Positions 1-7,132 of a DNA stretch of 13,162 bases are shown in pieces. Each line of letters starts with the position of its first letter. The first letter of the stretch is position 1. The notes beneath the pieces were generated by a model that searched no databases, was not told the DNA's origin, and saw only the letters and a program-made list of their open reading frames with translations. A program made the position numbers and the translations under genes. Origin of the DNA: Bacillota bacterium (GTDB lineage: Bacteria; Bacillota; Clostridia; Lachnospirales; Lachnospiraceae); the NCBI GenBank assembly GCA_023415595.1, contig JAEZJW010000050.1, forward strand, positions 1 through 13,162. The letters run 5' to 3'.

Positions 1-139
1 TCTTGCACAGATCAACCCCTCCCTCGCTAACAGAGCAAGGGTAGTCTTGGACCTCAACAAGTCGGAACGCCATATCAGAGGTGGAATGGCAACAAAGGAA
101 AAGTATCTCCATAAGACGAGATACAACCAGGCATTTTAA
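1..139 (+). CDS. spoIIID: SpoIIID, sporulation transcription regulator (3' end only)
   Basis: Partial gene; the first complete codon is at position 2 and TAA is at 137-139, giving the last 45 residues. The visible protein contains INPSLANRARVVLDLNKSERHIRGG-like sequence (read 2-90), then MATKEKYLHKTRYNQAF. From memory of the family, this matches the C-terminal half of SpoIIID: the 'INP.LA' segment, followed by K-S-x-R-H-x-R-G-G and then ATKxKY. SpoIIID is a small helix-turn-helix protein that activates and represses mother-cell genes during sporulation. The HTH itself lies upstream of the window; only the basic C-terminal part that contributes to DNA binding is seen. It ends in a strong terminator and is probably not cotranscribed with rnf. 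Its presence indicates an endospore former. Confidence 0.85.
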   Translation, partial: LAQINPSLANRARVVLDLNKSERHIRGGMATKEKYLHKTRYNQAF

Positions 140-163
140 TCGGTACGAGTCAAAGTTACAATG

Positions 164-206
164 AAAGGTATCTCTTGGTGGCAACCGCTGCGAAGGGATA
201 CCTTTT
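164..206 (+). terminator. Intrinsic terminator after spoIIID
   Basis: Stem 164-176 pairs with 193-205 (13 pairs, one G-U; core AAAGGTATC / GATACCTTT). The loop is 16 nt and the 3' arm runs into a T tract (203-208). It lies 24 bases after the spoIIID stop and separates that gene from the rnf promoters. Confidence 0.85.
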
Positions 207-318
207 TTCTATGGGATTGTAATTAGGCAGTGATTTTATCCTTAAAAATCCTATAGTTCGTTAAAAAGAAAACACATTAAAATTGGATTCAAATGGAAGA
301 ACTTGTTAGTGAATCATA

Positions 319-347
319 TTGACGGTAGGGGCCTAGGGTTCTATAAT
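319..347 (+). promoter_or_regulatory. Distal rnf promoter (sigma-A type)
   Basis: TTGACG at 319-324 and TATAAT at 342-347 with exactly 17 bases between them. The predicted start is near 354, giving an rnfC leader of about 220 nt. No other gene lies between it and rnfC, so it most likely drives the rnf operon. The rest of 207-576 holds no credible ORF. Confidence 0.65.
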
Positions 348-411
348 GGGACTATGACAGGGGGTTATTTTACGAAAGATATAGATTCTGACGGAAATGA
401 CATTTTTTTTG

Positions 412-423
412 CGTAAATTTACG
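412..423. promoter_or_regulatory. 12-bp perfect dyad CGTAAATTTACG, possible operator
   Basis: A perfect inverted repeat with no spacer, lying between the two rnf promoters and about 60 bases upstream of the proximal -10. A copy of the half site, TTTACG, also occurs at 369-374. As RNA, 369-374 could pair with 412-417. The binding protein, if any, is unknown; the sequence does not match a standard Rex site. Confidence 0.3.
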
Positions 424-462
424 TGCAATTTGTCTATTTTTAATAATTAACATAAAATTTAT

Positions 463-492
463 ATGTCAGAATAAGTGAAAATATGCTATAAT
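463..492 (+). promoter_or_regulatory. Proximal rnf promoter with extended -10
   Basis: TGCTATAAT at 484-492 is an extended -10 element (TGn + TATAAT). The -35 region is weak (ATGTCA at 463-468, 18 bases away), which is usual for extended -10 promoters. The predicted start is near 499, about 78 bases before the rnfC ATG. Confidence 0.65.
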
Positions 493-576
493 AAAGATTG
501 TGTGCTTAGGGCACAGAACATTGTTTTTAATTTAACAGCAATAGAATAATCAAAAAGGAAAGAGGGTAAAGGTTGT

Positions 577-1896
577 ATGGCAAGGTCAACATTTTTGGGC
601 GGCATCCATCCGTATGACGGTAAGGAACTGACGAAGGATAAGCCCATCACTGTCCTTTTACCAAAGGGTGATCTGGTGTTTCCGATGTCCCAACATATTG
701 GCGCTCCCGCAAAGCCGGTTGTAGCCAAGGGGGATAAGGTTCTGGTTGGCCAGAAGCTTGGTGAGGCTTCCGGATTTATTTCCGCGGACGTTATCAGCTC
801 GGTTTCAGGAACTGTAAAAACGATCGAAAAGCGGTTAACTGTATCAGGTAAGATGGTAGAGGCCGTTGTGATAGAAAACGACAATGAATACCAGACAGTA
901 GAGGGCTATGGTAAGGAACAGGATTACAAGAAATTAACAAAAGCTGAGATCAGGAATAAGATTAAGGAAGCCGGGATTGTCGGTTTGGGTGGTGCAGGAT
1001 TTCCTACCCATGTGAAGCTGACACCGAAGGACGAAAGCAAGATTGATTATGTGATCGTGAACGGCGCAGAATGTGAGCCTTACCTGACTTCGGATTACCG
1101 GTTAATGCTGGAAGAGCCGATGAAACTGGTGGAGGGCTTAAAGATCATCCTTCAGCTGTTTGATAACGCTAAGGGCGTGATTGCAATCGAAGATAATAAG
1201 CCCGAGGCAATTAAAATATTCAGGGAGCTTACCGCAGGGGAAAGCAAAATTGAAGTCAGAGCCCTTAAGACGAAATATCCGCAGGGTGGTGAGCGCCATC
1301 TGATTTCTGTGGTGACCGGAAGGAAGTTAAATTCCAAGAAATTACCGGCGGATGTAGGCTGTGTCGTTGATAATGTAGATACCGTGATTTCTATCTATAT
1401 GGCAGTTGCGAAGAATACACCGTTAATCCGTAAGATTATTACGGTAACCGGTGATGCGATCACTGCTCCTACGAATCTAAATGTAAGAATCGGTACCAAC
1501 TATCAGGAGGTATTGGAAGCAGCCGGCAGTTTTAAAACTCAGCCGGAGAAGATCATTTCCGGTGGACCGATGATGGGTACAGCACTGTTTACCCTGGATT
1601 TACCGGTTAGTAAGGTAACCTCTTCCTTACTTGCTTTAGTTAAGGATAAGGCGGCGGTAGAGGAATCCCCCTGTATCCGCTGTGCAAGATGTGTGGAGGC
1701 TTGCCCTCTGCAGCTGATGCCCTTTACACTGGCAGAGCTGGGTAACCGTTCCGATGAGGAAGGCTTTGTGAAGCTTGAAGGACTGGAATGCTGTGCCTGC
1801 GGCTGCTGTTCCTATGCCTGCCCTGCGAAGAGAAGTCTTACACAGTCTATTGTTCAGACGAAGAACAGTATTCTTGCGAAGAGGAAGAAGGGTTAA
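577..1896 (+). CDS. rnfC: RnfC, NADH-binding/Fe-S subunit of Rnf complex
   Basis: Peripheral cytoplasmic subunit of the Rnf complex (ferredoxin:NAD+ oxidoreductase, ion-translocating). It exchanges electrons with NAD(H) through FMN and passes them along two [4Fe-4S] clusters. At 439 residues it is the usual clostridial length. Visible motifs are the N-terminal FLGGIHPYDGK signature (about residues 6-16), the NuoF-like glycine-rich loop GLGGAGFPTH (136-145), VNGAECEP (161-168), and two ferredoxin-type clusters: C366/C369/C372/C376 and C405/C408/C411/C415. The ATG is preceded by an AGGAAAGAGGG purine tract. First gene of rnfCDGEAB; the order with rnfC first and rnfB last is standard in clostridia. 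The 69 bases to rnfD are the widest gap in the operon. Confidence 0.96.
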   Translation: MARSTFLGGIHPYDGKELTKDKPITVLLPKGDLVFPMSQHIGAPAKPVVAKGDKVLVGQKLGEASGFISADVISSVSGTVKTIEKRLTVSGKMVEAVVIENDNEYQTVEGYGKEQDYKKLTKAEIRNKIKEAGIVGLGGAGFPTHVKLTPKDESKIDYVIVNGAECEPYLTSDYRLMLEEPMKLVEGLKIILQLFDNAKGVIAIEDNKPEAIKIFRELTAGESKIEVRALKTKYPQGGERHLISVVTGRKLNSKKLPADVGCVVDNVDTVISIYMAVAKNTPLIRKIITVTGDAITAPTNLNVRIGTNYQEVLEAAGSFKTQPEKIISGGPMMGTALFTLDLPVSKVTSSLLALVKDKAAVEESPCIRCARCVEACPLQLMPFTLAELGNRSDEEGFVKLEGLECCACGCCSYACPAKRSLTQSIVQTKNSILAKRKKG

Positions 1897-1965
1897 TCCT
1901 TACTTTATACGGAATAACAGCAGATGTTATCTGGCATCTGTATTAATTAGAAAGAGGTGTAAGCT

Positions 1966-2961
1966 TTGAGCGATTTATTCCATGTATCGGCATCTCCCCA
2001 TACCAGGAGTTCGATCACAACTAAAATAATTATGCTGGATGTACTGATTGCTTTGGTTCCCGCCAGCATATTCGGTATCTATAATTTTGGCTTAAATGCT
2101 TTATTATTGATTTTAACTACGGTTACAGCAAGTGTGCTGACCGAATATTTCTACTGTAAGGGTATGAAGAAACCGGTTAGTACCGGGGATTTAAGTGCGG
2201 CAGTCACAGGACTCTTACTTGCGCTTAACCTTCCGTCCACCCTTCCGCTTTGGATTGCTGCCCTGGGTGGTATCTTTGCAATTCTGCTTGTTAAGATGCT
2301 TTACGGCGGTCTTGGACAGAACTTCATGAACCCCGCGCTGGCTGCCCGTGCCTTCCTGTTAATCAGCTTCTCTAAGAGAATGACGGATTTTGCTGTGGAC
2401 AGGATCTCTGCCCCTGCCTTCTCGGATTATGTGCAGAAGGGAAGAATTGCACTGGATGGAGTCTCCGGCGCAACTCCTTTGGCTATGCTTAAGAACAACG
2501 AAAGCGTTGATCTGTTTAAGATGTTCATCGGTAATATCGGCGGAACCATCGGCGAGACCAGTGCCCTTGCGATTTTAATGGGTGCTGCTTATCTGTTATG
2601 CAGGAAGGTGATTTCCTTAAGAATTCCTCTTTCCTACATCCTGACCTTTGTTGTATTTGTCTTACTCTTTGGCGGTAAGGGCTTGGATGCGGAATATATC
2701 CTGGCACAGGTTCTGGGCGGCGGTCTGCTGCTCGGTGCATTCTTCATGGCTACGGATTATGTTACAAGCCCCGCTACGAAGTATGGTCAGATCGTATTCG
2801 GTATCCTATTGGGTCTGTTTACGGGTATCTTCCGTATCTATGGTGCATCCGCAGAAGGTGTATCCTATGCGATCATATTCAGTAATCTTCTGGTGCCTCT
2901 GATTGAGAAGGCAACCAGACCGAGATCCTTCGGAAAGGAGCGTATCCAAGATGCAAAATAA
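1966..2961 (+). CDS. rnfD: RnfD, membrane subunit with covalent FMN (TTG start)
   Basis: Integral membrane subunit of Rnf, related to NqrB. The 331 residues contain many hydrophobic segments (for example around residues 20-60, 75-115, 205-250 and 255-310). The flavinylation motif D-G-V-S-G-A-T gives T170 as the predicted FMN-phosphoester site, attached by an ApbE transferase in known systems. Conserved GGLGQNFMNPALAARAFL is visible just before it. The start is TTG at 1966, chosen because AAAGAGGTG sits just upstream and the N-terminus SDLFHVSASPHTRS is the one conserved in the family; the next in-frame ATG (2032) would cut off that conserved part. The 3' end overlaps rnfG by 11 bases. Confidence 0.95.
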   Translation: MSDLFHVSASPHTRSSITTKIIMLDVLIALVPASIFGIYNFGLNALLLILTTVTASVLTEYFYCKGMKKPVSTGDLSAAVTGLLLALNLPSTLPLWIAALGGIFAILLVKMLYGGLGQNFMNPALAARAFLLISFSKRMTDFAVDRISAPAFSDYVQKGRIALDGVSGATPLAMLKNNESVDLFKMFIGNIGGTIGETSALAILMGAAYLLCRKVISLRIPLSYILTFVVFVLLFGGKGLDAEYILAQVLGGGLLLGAFFMATDYVTSPATKYGQIVFGILLGLFTGIFRIYGASAEGVSYAIIFSNLLVPLIEKATRPRSFGKERIQDAK

Positions 2962-3601
2962 GAAGAAATCAACACTAATTAAGGATGCGGTTGCGCTCTT
3001 CCTTATCACACTGATTTCCGGTCTGGCACTCAGCTATGTATATGAGATTACCAAGGAGCCAATTGCTGTACAGCAGGCGGAAAAAACTTTGGAAGCTTAC
3101 CAGCGTGCATATCCCGAAGCAGCCAGCTTCGAGAAGGATGAGCAGCTGATGCAGCTGGCGGAGGAGACTGATTTACAGACCCTGGATAAGAGCTATCAGG
3201 GAACCTCTATTAAAGAGATTAATAAGGCATATGATAAAAGCGGTACTGTGATTGGCTACCTGGTTAAGGTTGTTACCAAGAAGGGTTATAACAAATCAAC
3301 ACCGATGGAGCTCGCTATCGCTTATGCGAATGATGGAACTGTTAAGGGCATAGATCTGATTACCATCAAAGAAACGGTAAATCTGGGTATGCTGGCGGCT
3401 GAGCCAGAATTTAAAGACCAGTTCTCCGGTAAACAGGTGGAGCAGTTTGAATTAGTTAAGGGCGGTGCATCAGGTGATAACCAGGTGGATGCAATCGGCG
3501 GTGCCACCATCACTTCCAGAGCAGTTACCAATGCGGTAAATGCCGGAATAGGCTTTATAAAGGAATTTGCCACTGATTTAGGAGGTGGAGCAAATGAATA
3601 A
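2951..3601 (+). CDS. rnfG: RnfG, FMN-binding subunit
   Basis: Extracytoplasmic flavoprotein subunit of Rnf, related to NqrC, with one N-terminal membrane anchor (about residues 8-30: DAVALFLITLISGLALSYVY). It has an FMN-binding domain with the motif D-A-I-G-G-A-T-I-T-S; T186 is the predicted residue carrying covalent FMN. The glycine before GAT replaces the more common serine. The start is ATG 2951: AAAGGAG lies 10 bases upstream, whereas an in-frame upstream start at 2903 lies deep inside rnfD and lacks conservation. The 216-residue product is normal for the family. It overlaps rnfD upstream by 11 bases and rnfE downstream by 8 bases, suggesting translational coupling. Confidence 0.94.
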   Translation: MQNKKKSTLIKDAVALFLITLISGLALSYVYEITKEPIAVQQAEKTLEAYQRAYPEAASFEKDEQLMQLAEETDLQTLDKSYQGTSIKEINKAYDKSGTVIGYLVKVVTKKGYNKSTPMELAIAYANDGTVKGIDLITIKETVNLGMLAAEPEFKDQFSGKQVEQFELVKGGASGDNQVDAIGGATITSRAVTNAVNAGIGFIKEFATDLGGGANE

Positions 3602-4352
3602 GTATATTGAACGTATTTATAACGGTATCATTAAGGAGAACCCGACCTTCGTAATCATGCTCGGTATGTGTCCGACCTTAGCGGTCACCGCAACCGGTAA
3701 TAACGGTTTATACATGGGTCTTACCACAACAGCAGTACTGGCAGCCTCCAATCTTCTGATTTCAGCACTCCGTAAGCTGATCCCTGATAAGGTCAGAATC
3801 CCTGCATACATTGTAGTGGTTGCCTCTCTGGTTACGATCGTACAGCTTCTTTTAGAAGCGTATGTTCCTGTTGTTAATCAGCTTCTGGGTATCTACATCC
3901 CGCTGATTGTTGTTAACTGTATCATTTTAGGAAGAGCAGAGTCATATGCGGCGAAATATTCCGTAGGGCTTTCCCTGTTTGACGGTATCGGTATGGGCCT
4001 TGGCTTTACTGTAGCACTGACCATCATCGGCTCTGTCAGAGAGCTGATTGGAGCAGGTACGATTTTCAGCTATAAGATAACACCTGCTTCCTTCGAGCCG
4101 ATTTCCATCTTCATTCTGGCTCCCGGTGCATTCTTCGTACTGGCAGTGCTAACCGCACTTCAGAACAAATTTAAAGCACCCTCCGCAACGAATGGATCCG
4201 TTCCGAAATCGGAATTATCCTGCGGCGGCGATTGTGCGAATTGCTCCGGCAGTACCTATGCTGCTTATCATGGGAAGGATGCAAAGGAAGAATTGGCTGC
4301 AGCTAAGACAGCTCCGGTAAAAAAGGCGGAAGCTGAGAAAGAACAAAAATAA
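3594..4352 (+). CDS. rnfE: RnfE, membrane subunit with cysteine-rich C-terminal tail
   Basis: Integral membrane subunit of Rnf (NqrD-like), about six membrane helices within residues 1-200. C26 (in GMCPT) and C109 (in VVNCIILG) sit in the two pseudo-symmetric half-helices. In Rnf and Na+-NQR structures the equivalent cysteines of this subunit and RnfA bind an intramembrane [2Fe-2S] cluster. The ATG at 3594 follows GGAGGTGG (3581-3588) and overlaps the rnfG stop; an in-frame GTG at 3585 lies in that ribosome site and is rejected. After the last helix there is a hydrophilic tail of about 50 residues, with C-x3-C-x2-C (C210, C214, C217) and a Lys/Glu/Ala-rich end. The tail makes the protein (252 residues) longer than a core RnfE of about 200. 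Confidence 0.94.
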   Translation: MNKYIERIYNGIIKENPTFVIMLGMCPTLAVTATGNNGLYMGLTTTAVLAASNLLISALRKLIPDKVRIPAYIVVVASLVTIVQLLLEAYVPVVNQLLGIYIPLIVVNCIILGRAESYAAKYSVGLSLFDGIGMGLGFTVALTIIGSVRELIGAGTIFSYKITPASFEPISIFILAPGAFFVLAVLTALQNKFKAPSATNGSVPKSELSCGGDCANCSGSTYAAYHGKDAKEELAAAKTAPVKKAEAEKEQK

Positions 4353-4367
4353 GGAGGGTTGATTTAG

Positions 4368-4943
4368 ATGAAAGAGTTGTTAGTTATATTAATCGGCGCT
4401 GCGCTTGTGAACAACGTTGTACTAAGTCAATTCCTTGGCTTATGTCCTTTCCTCGGAGTTTCCAAGAAGACAGGAACTGCGGCAGGTATGGGTTCTGCGG
4501 TTATCTTCGTTATCACGGTAGCATCGGCTTTAACAAGCTTAGTTTATAGTTATATTTTAGTTCCGCTGGATATGGCATATCTGCAGACCATCGTATTCAT
4601 TCTGCTGATTGCATGCCTGGTACAGTTTGTAGAACTTGTCCTAAAGAAATACAGCCGTGCACTTTACAATGCATTAGGCGTATATTTACCCTTAATCACA
4701 ACGAACTGTGCAGTATTGGGTGTTGCCCTGCTGAATGTCCAGAGTGAGTATGGTTTATTAACCAGTATTATAAGCGGTTTCGGTACGGCAGCCGGCTTTA
4801 CCATAGCAATCGTTATCATGGCCGGTATCCGTGAGAGAATCGAATTCAATAATGTCTCTAAGTCCTTCCAAGGCTCCCCGATCGTGCTGATCACAGCAGG
4901 TCTTATGGCAATTGCCTTCTTTGGATTTGCAGGCGTATTATAA
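4368..4943 (+). CDS. rnfA: RnfA, membrane subunit
   Basis: Integral membrane subunit of Rnf (NqrE-like), 191 residues, six predicted helices with inverted half-repeat topology. C26 in GLCPFLG and C114 in TTNCAVLG are the expected ligands of the [2Fe-2S] cluster shared with RnfE, which moves electrons across the membrane. The typical NNVVLSQFLGLCPF start is clear. The ATG has AAGGAGGG at 4351-4358, which itself begins inside the rnfE stop codon. Ends 14 bases before rnfB. Confidence 0.96.
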   Translation: MKELLVILIGAALVNNVVLSQFLGLCPFLGVSKKTGTAAGMGSAVIFVITVASALTSLVYSYILVPLDMAYLQTIVFILLIACLVQFVELVLKKYSRALYNALGVYLPLITTNCAVLGVALLNVQSEYGLLTSIISGFGTAAGFTIAIVIMAGIRERIEFNNVSKSFQGSPIVLITAGLMAIAFFGFAGVL

Positions 4944-4957
4944 AGGAGGGATAAGTT

Positions 4958-5824
4958 ATGTTCTTACAGGAAATATTAGCAGCAAATATCCTTCCGGGTA
5001 TGCTTGGTGCCCTGGATCTTGCCGGAGTAGGCATTGCGACTGCAGTGGTAGGTGGTGCGGGACTGTTCATCGGTCTGTTCCTCGGAGTAGCCGCTAAGAA
5101 ATTTGAAGTAGAAGTGGATGAGAGGGAAACCTTAGTCAGAGCACATCTGCCCGGCGCTAACTGCGGCGGCTGCGGCTATGCAGGCTGTGATGCCCTGGCG
5201 AAAGCAATTGCGGAAGGCAAAGCTCCTGTGAACGCCTGCCCGGTAGCAGTTCAGGCTGACTATGATAAGATAGCAGAAGTAATGGGAACGGAATCCGCTG
5301 CGGAAGATGATGAAGTTGCTTTCGTGAAATGTGCCGGTACCTGTGACAAGACGGTAAATAATTATGAATATAGCGGCGTATGGGATTGCAAGAAAGCATC
5401 CCTCGCACCGGGTAATGCAGGCAAGAAGTGCAGCTACGGCTGTATGGGCTTTGGCTCCTGCGTGAAGGTATGTAAGTTTGATGCCATCCACGTAGTAAAC
5501 GGTGTAGCAGTGGTAGATAAAGAGAAGTGCACCGGATGCAGCACCTGTATCGCAGAATGCCCGAACAATCTGATCGAGCTGGTACCCTATAAGGCTGAAA
5601 CCAGAGTAGCCTGCAGCTCCAAGGATAAGGGCAAGGATGTGAAGGCAGCCTGCTCCACCGGATGTATCGGCTGTAAGCTCTGTGAGAAGGCTTGTGAATT
5701 CGATGCCATTCATGTGGTGGATAACCTGGCATATATCGATTACAGCAAATGTACCAACTGCGGTAAATGTGCTGTTGTCTGCCCGGTTAAGGTAATTCAT
5801 ATCCAGAAATCAGCCAGACAGTAA
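4958..5824 (+). CDS. rnfB: RnfB, polyferredoxin subunit
   Basis: Entry point for electrons from reduced ferredoxin. It has an N-terminal membrane anchor (about residues 22-46, rich in Gly/Ala/Val), followed by the Rnf/Nqr Fe-S domain with C69-x2-C72-x4-C77-x16-C94. After a cysteine-containing linker (CAGTC, WDC, KKC) come several ferredoxin-type modules, including CTGCSTCIAECP, CIGCKLCEKAC and CTNCGKCAVVCP. The 288-residue length and the multi-cluster C-terminus fit clostridial RnfB. The ATG is 7 bases after AAAGGAGGG (4942-4950). Last gene of the operon; a large hairpin and a T-tailed terminator follow. Long antisense open frames across this gene are by-products of its Cys/Gly-rich codons. 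Confidence 0.95.
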   Translation: MFLQEILAANILPGMLGALDLAGVGIATAVVGGAGLFIGLFLGVAAKKFEVEVDERETLVRAHLPGANCGGCGYAGCDALAKAIAEGKAPVNACPVAVQADYDKIAEVMGTESAAEDDEVAFVKCAGTCDKTVNNYEYSGVWDCKKASLAPGNAGKKCSYGCMGFGSCVKVCKFDAIHVVNGVAVVDKEKCTGCSTCIAECPNNLIELVPYKAETRVACSSKDKGKDVKAACSTGCIGCKLCEKACEFDAIHVVDNLAYIDYSKCTNCGKCAVVCPVKVIHIQKSARQ

Positions 5825-5832
5825 TTATAATA

Positions 5833-5905
5833 AGCGCGTGATTATTATCCGTAAGAAGTACGTACTCATTCGACAAACGAATTTCCCGGTTAATAATCAC
5901 GCGCT
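5833..5905. repeat. Long nested hairpin after rnfB
   Basis: AGCGCGTGATTATTA (5833-5847) pairs perfectly with TAATAATCACGCGCT (5891-5905). After a single T/T mismatch the stem continues with CCG/CGG (5849-5851 / 5887-5889). The enclosed 35 bases contain a 10-base palindrome AGTACGTACT (5856-5865) and a small hairpin ATTCG-ACAAA-CGAAT (5868-5882). No T tract follows on either strand, so it is not a standard terminator. It may protect the 3' end of the rnf mRNA or be a dispersed repeat. Confidence 0.7.
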
Positions 5906-5915
5906 GAAAAAATAA

Positions 5916-5961
5916 GCTGCCCTTAACGATGCTTCAATCGATCATGTGGCAGCATTTTTTT
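5916..5961 (+). terminator. Terminator of the rnf operon
   Basis: GCTGCC (5916-5921) pairs with GGCAGC (5948-5953). An inner stem CGAT/ATCG (5927-5930 / 5937-5940) lies between them, and T7 follows at 5955-5961. Together with the preceding long hairpin this ends the rnf transcript before the lacI-type gene. Confidence 0.7.
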
Positions 5962-6010
5962 GCCAATCAGAGAATACGTTTTCGTTAACGCGAATTATAC
6001 ACATTTTCCG

Positions 6011-6040
6011 CTTGAATATAACTTTAAGATGCTATAAAAT
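6011..6040 (+). promoter_or_regulatory. Promoter of the LacI-family gene
   Basis: TGC-TATAAA at 6030-6038 is an extended -10 element, with CTTGAA (6011-6016) 16 bases upstream as a fair -35. The predicted start is near 6045. An 8-bp palindrome CGTTAACG at 5983-5990, just upstream, could be an autoregulatory site; LacI-family operators are usually palindromes, but this one is short. Confidence 0.55.
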
Positions 6041-6082
6041 GGAACTGAATGTATACAAACGGATAAACAAAGGGAGATAACT

Positions 6083-7096
6083 ATGGCAACAATTTTGGAG
6101 CTATCAGAAAGATGCGGGGTATCGGTATCAACCGTAAGTAAGGCACTGAATGGCTATTCCGATATCAGTGATAAAACCAGGGAGCTAGTCATCCGGACAG
6201 CCAATGAGATTGGGTATTTTCCAAATGCTAATGCCAGAGCTTTAAAACTGAAGAAGACTTATAATATCGGAGTCTTATTTGCAACTTATTCTAGCTTAGG
6301 ATTAAGAAACGATTATTTTGCCCATATTTTATCCGCATTCAGGGAAGAAGCATCCCAGGGCGGTTATGATATTACTTTTATAGAGCACCATGTTGGGCGC
6401 AGGAAGATGACCTACCTGGAGCATTGTCAATACCGTCACTTTGACGGAGTCTGTATCGTCTGTGCCGATTTTGAGAGCGATGAGGTGATCAAGCTGGCAG
6501 AGAGTGATCTGCCGATCGTGACCATTGACCATGCATTCCAGAAAGCTTATTCCATTATCTCCGATAATTATGGCGGCATGAAGCAGCTTGCCAATTACAT
6601 AGTCAGACAGGGACATAACCGGGTGGCTATGATACACGGTAACAAGACTTTGGTAACCAGAAACCGTATCGATGGTTTCCTGGATGCGATGAAGGATAAT
6701 CAGATCTCTGTTCCTAAGGAGTATATCGTAGAAGGTTTATACAGAAATCAGGTTGTAGCGGAAGAGCTTACTGCGAACCTTATTAAGCTTAAGAAGCAAC
6801 CCACCTGTATTATTGCTCCGGATGATCAGTCTGCAGTCGGAGTGATCAATGCGATCAGAAAGAGTGGTTTGCAGGTAGTGAAGGATATCTCTGTAGCCGG
6901 ATATGATGGACTGGAGTCTCAGCAGATGGTTGGCGTGAAGCTCACAACGGTAAAACAGGAGAGGGATAACATTGGACGGGAAGCAGCCAGAAAGCTCATC
7001 CATATGATAGAACATACCCAGGAGAAATCCCACGATACAGTTTTCATGAAACAGACATTGATTATCGGCAATTCCATCAGAAAAACAATAACCTGA
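6083..7096 (+). CDS. LacI-family transcriptional regulator
   Basis: DNA-binding repressor or activator with a sugar-type ligand domain, 337 residues, full length. The N-terminal LacI HTH and hinge is at residues 2-60: ILELSERCGVSVSTVSKALNG, then the SDISDKTRELV and IGYFPNANARALK signatures. The periplasmic-binding-protein-like effector domain follows (from about residue 61, NIGVLF), with typical late motifs IIAPDDQSAVGV, ISVAGYDG and LTTVKQ. The ATG follows AAAGGGAG at a suitable distance. The ligand cannot be deduced and no sugar transport or hydrolase gene is adjacent, which is unusual for this family. Only 36 bases separate it from the next gene, and no terminator intervenes, so the two are likely cotranscribed. 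Confidence 0.93.
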   Translation: MATILELSERCGVSVSTVSKALNGYSDISDKTRELVIRTANEIGYFPNANARALKLKKTYNIGVLFATYSSLGLRNDYFAHILSAFREEASQGGYDITFIEHHVGRRKMTYLEHCQYRHFDGVCIVCADFESDEVIKLAESDLPIVTIDHAFQKAYSIISDNYGGMKQLANYIVRQGHNRVAMIHGNKTLVTRNRIDGFLDAMKDNQISVPKEYIVEGLYRNQVVAEELTANLIKLKKQPTCIIAPDDQSAVGVINAIRKSGLQVVKDISVAGYDGLESQQMVGVKLTTVKQERDNIGREAARKLIHMIEHTQEKSHDTVFMKQTLIIGNSIRKTIT

Positions 7097-7132
7097 CGAA
7101 AGAGAAGCTTCATACGGGAGGGGGAGTCTTGT

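Noticed and set aside
437..453. Rex-like site TTTTTAA-TAA-TTAACAT upstream of rnfC
   Set aside because: The half-sites are one base too close together and the left half is off consensus; in AT-rich DNA this is not convincing.
2903..2950. Upstream start for RnfG giving 16 extra residues
   Set aside because: It lies inside rnfD without a ribosome site, and the extra residues are unlike RnfG N-termini; the ATG at 2951 has AAAGGAG in front.
3585..3593. Upstream GTG start for RnfE
   Set aside because: It falls inside the Shine-Dalgarno sequence that serves the ATG at 3594.
5132..5800. Long antisense ORFs (222 and 191 codons) opposite rnfB
   Set aside because: They lie wholly opposite a certain Fe-S protein gene, have low-complexity composition and no ribosome binding site; they are codon-bias by-products.
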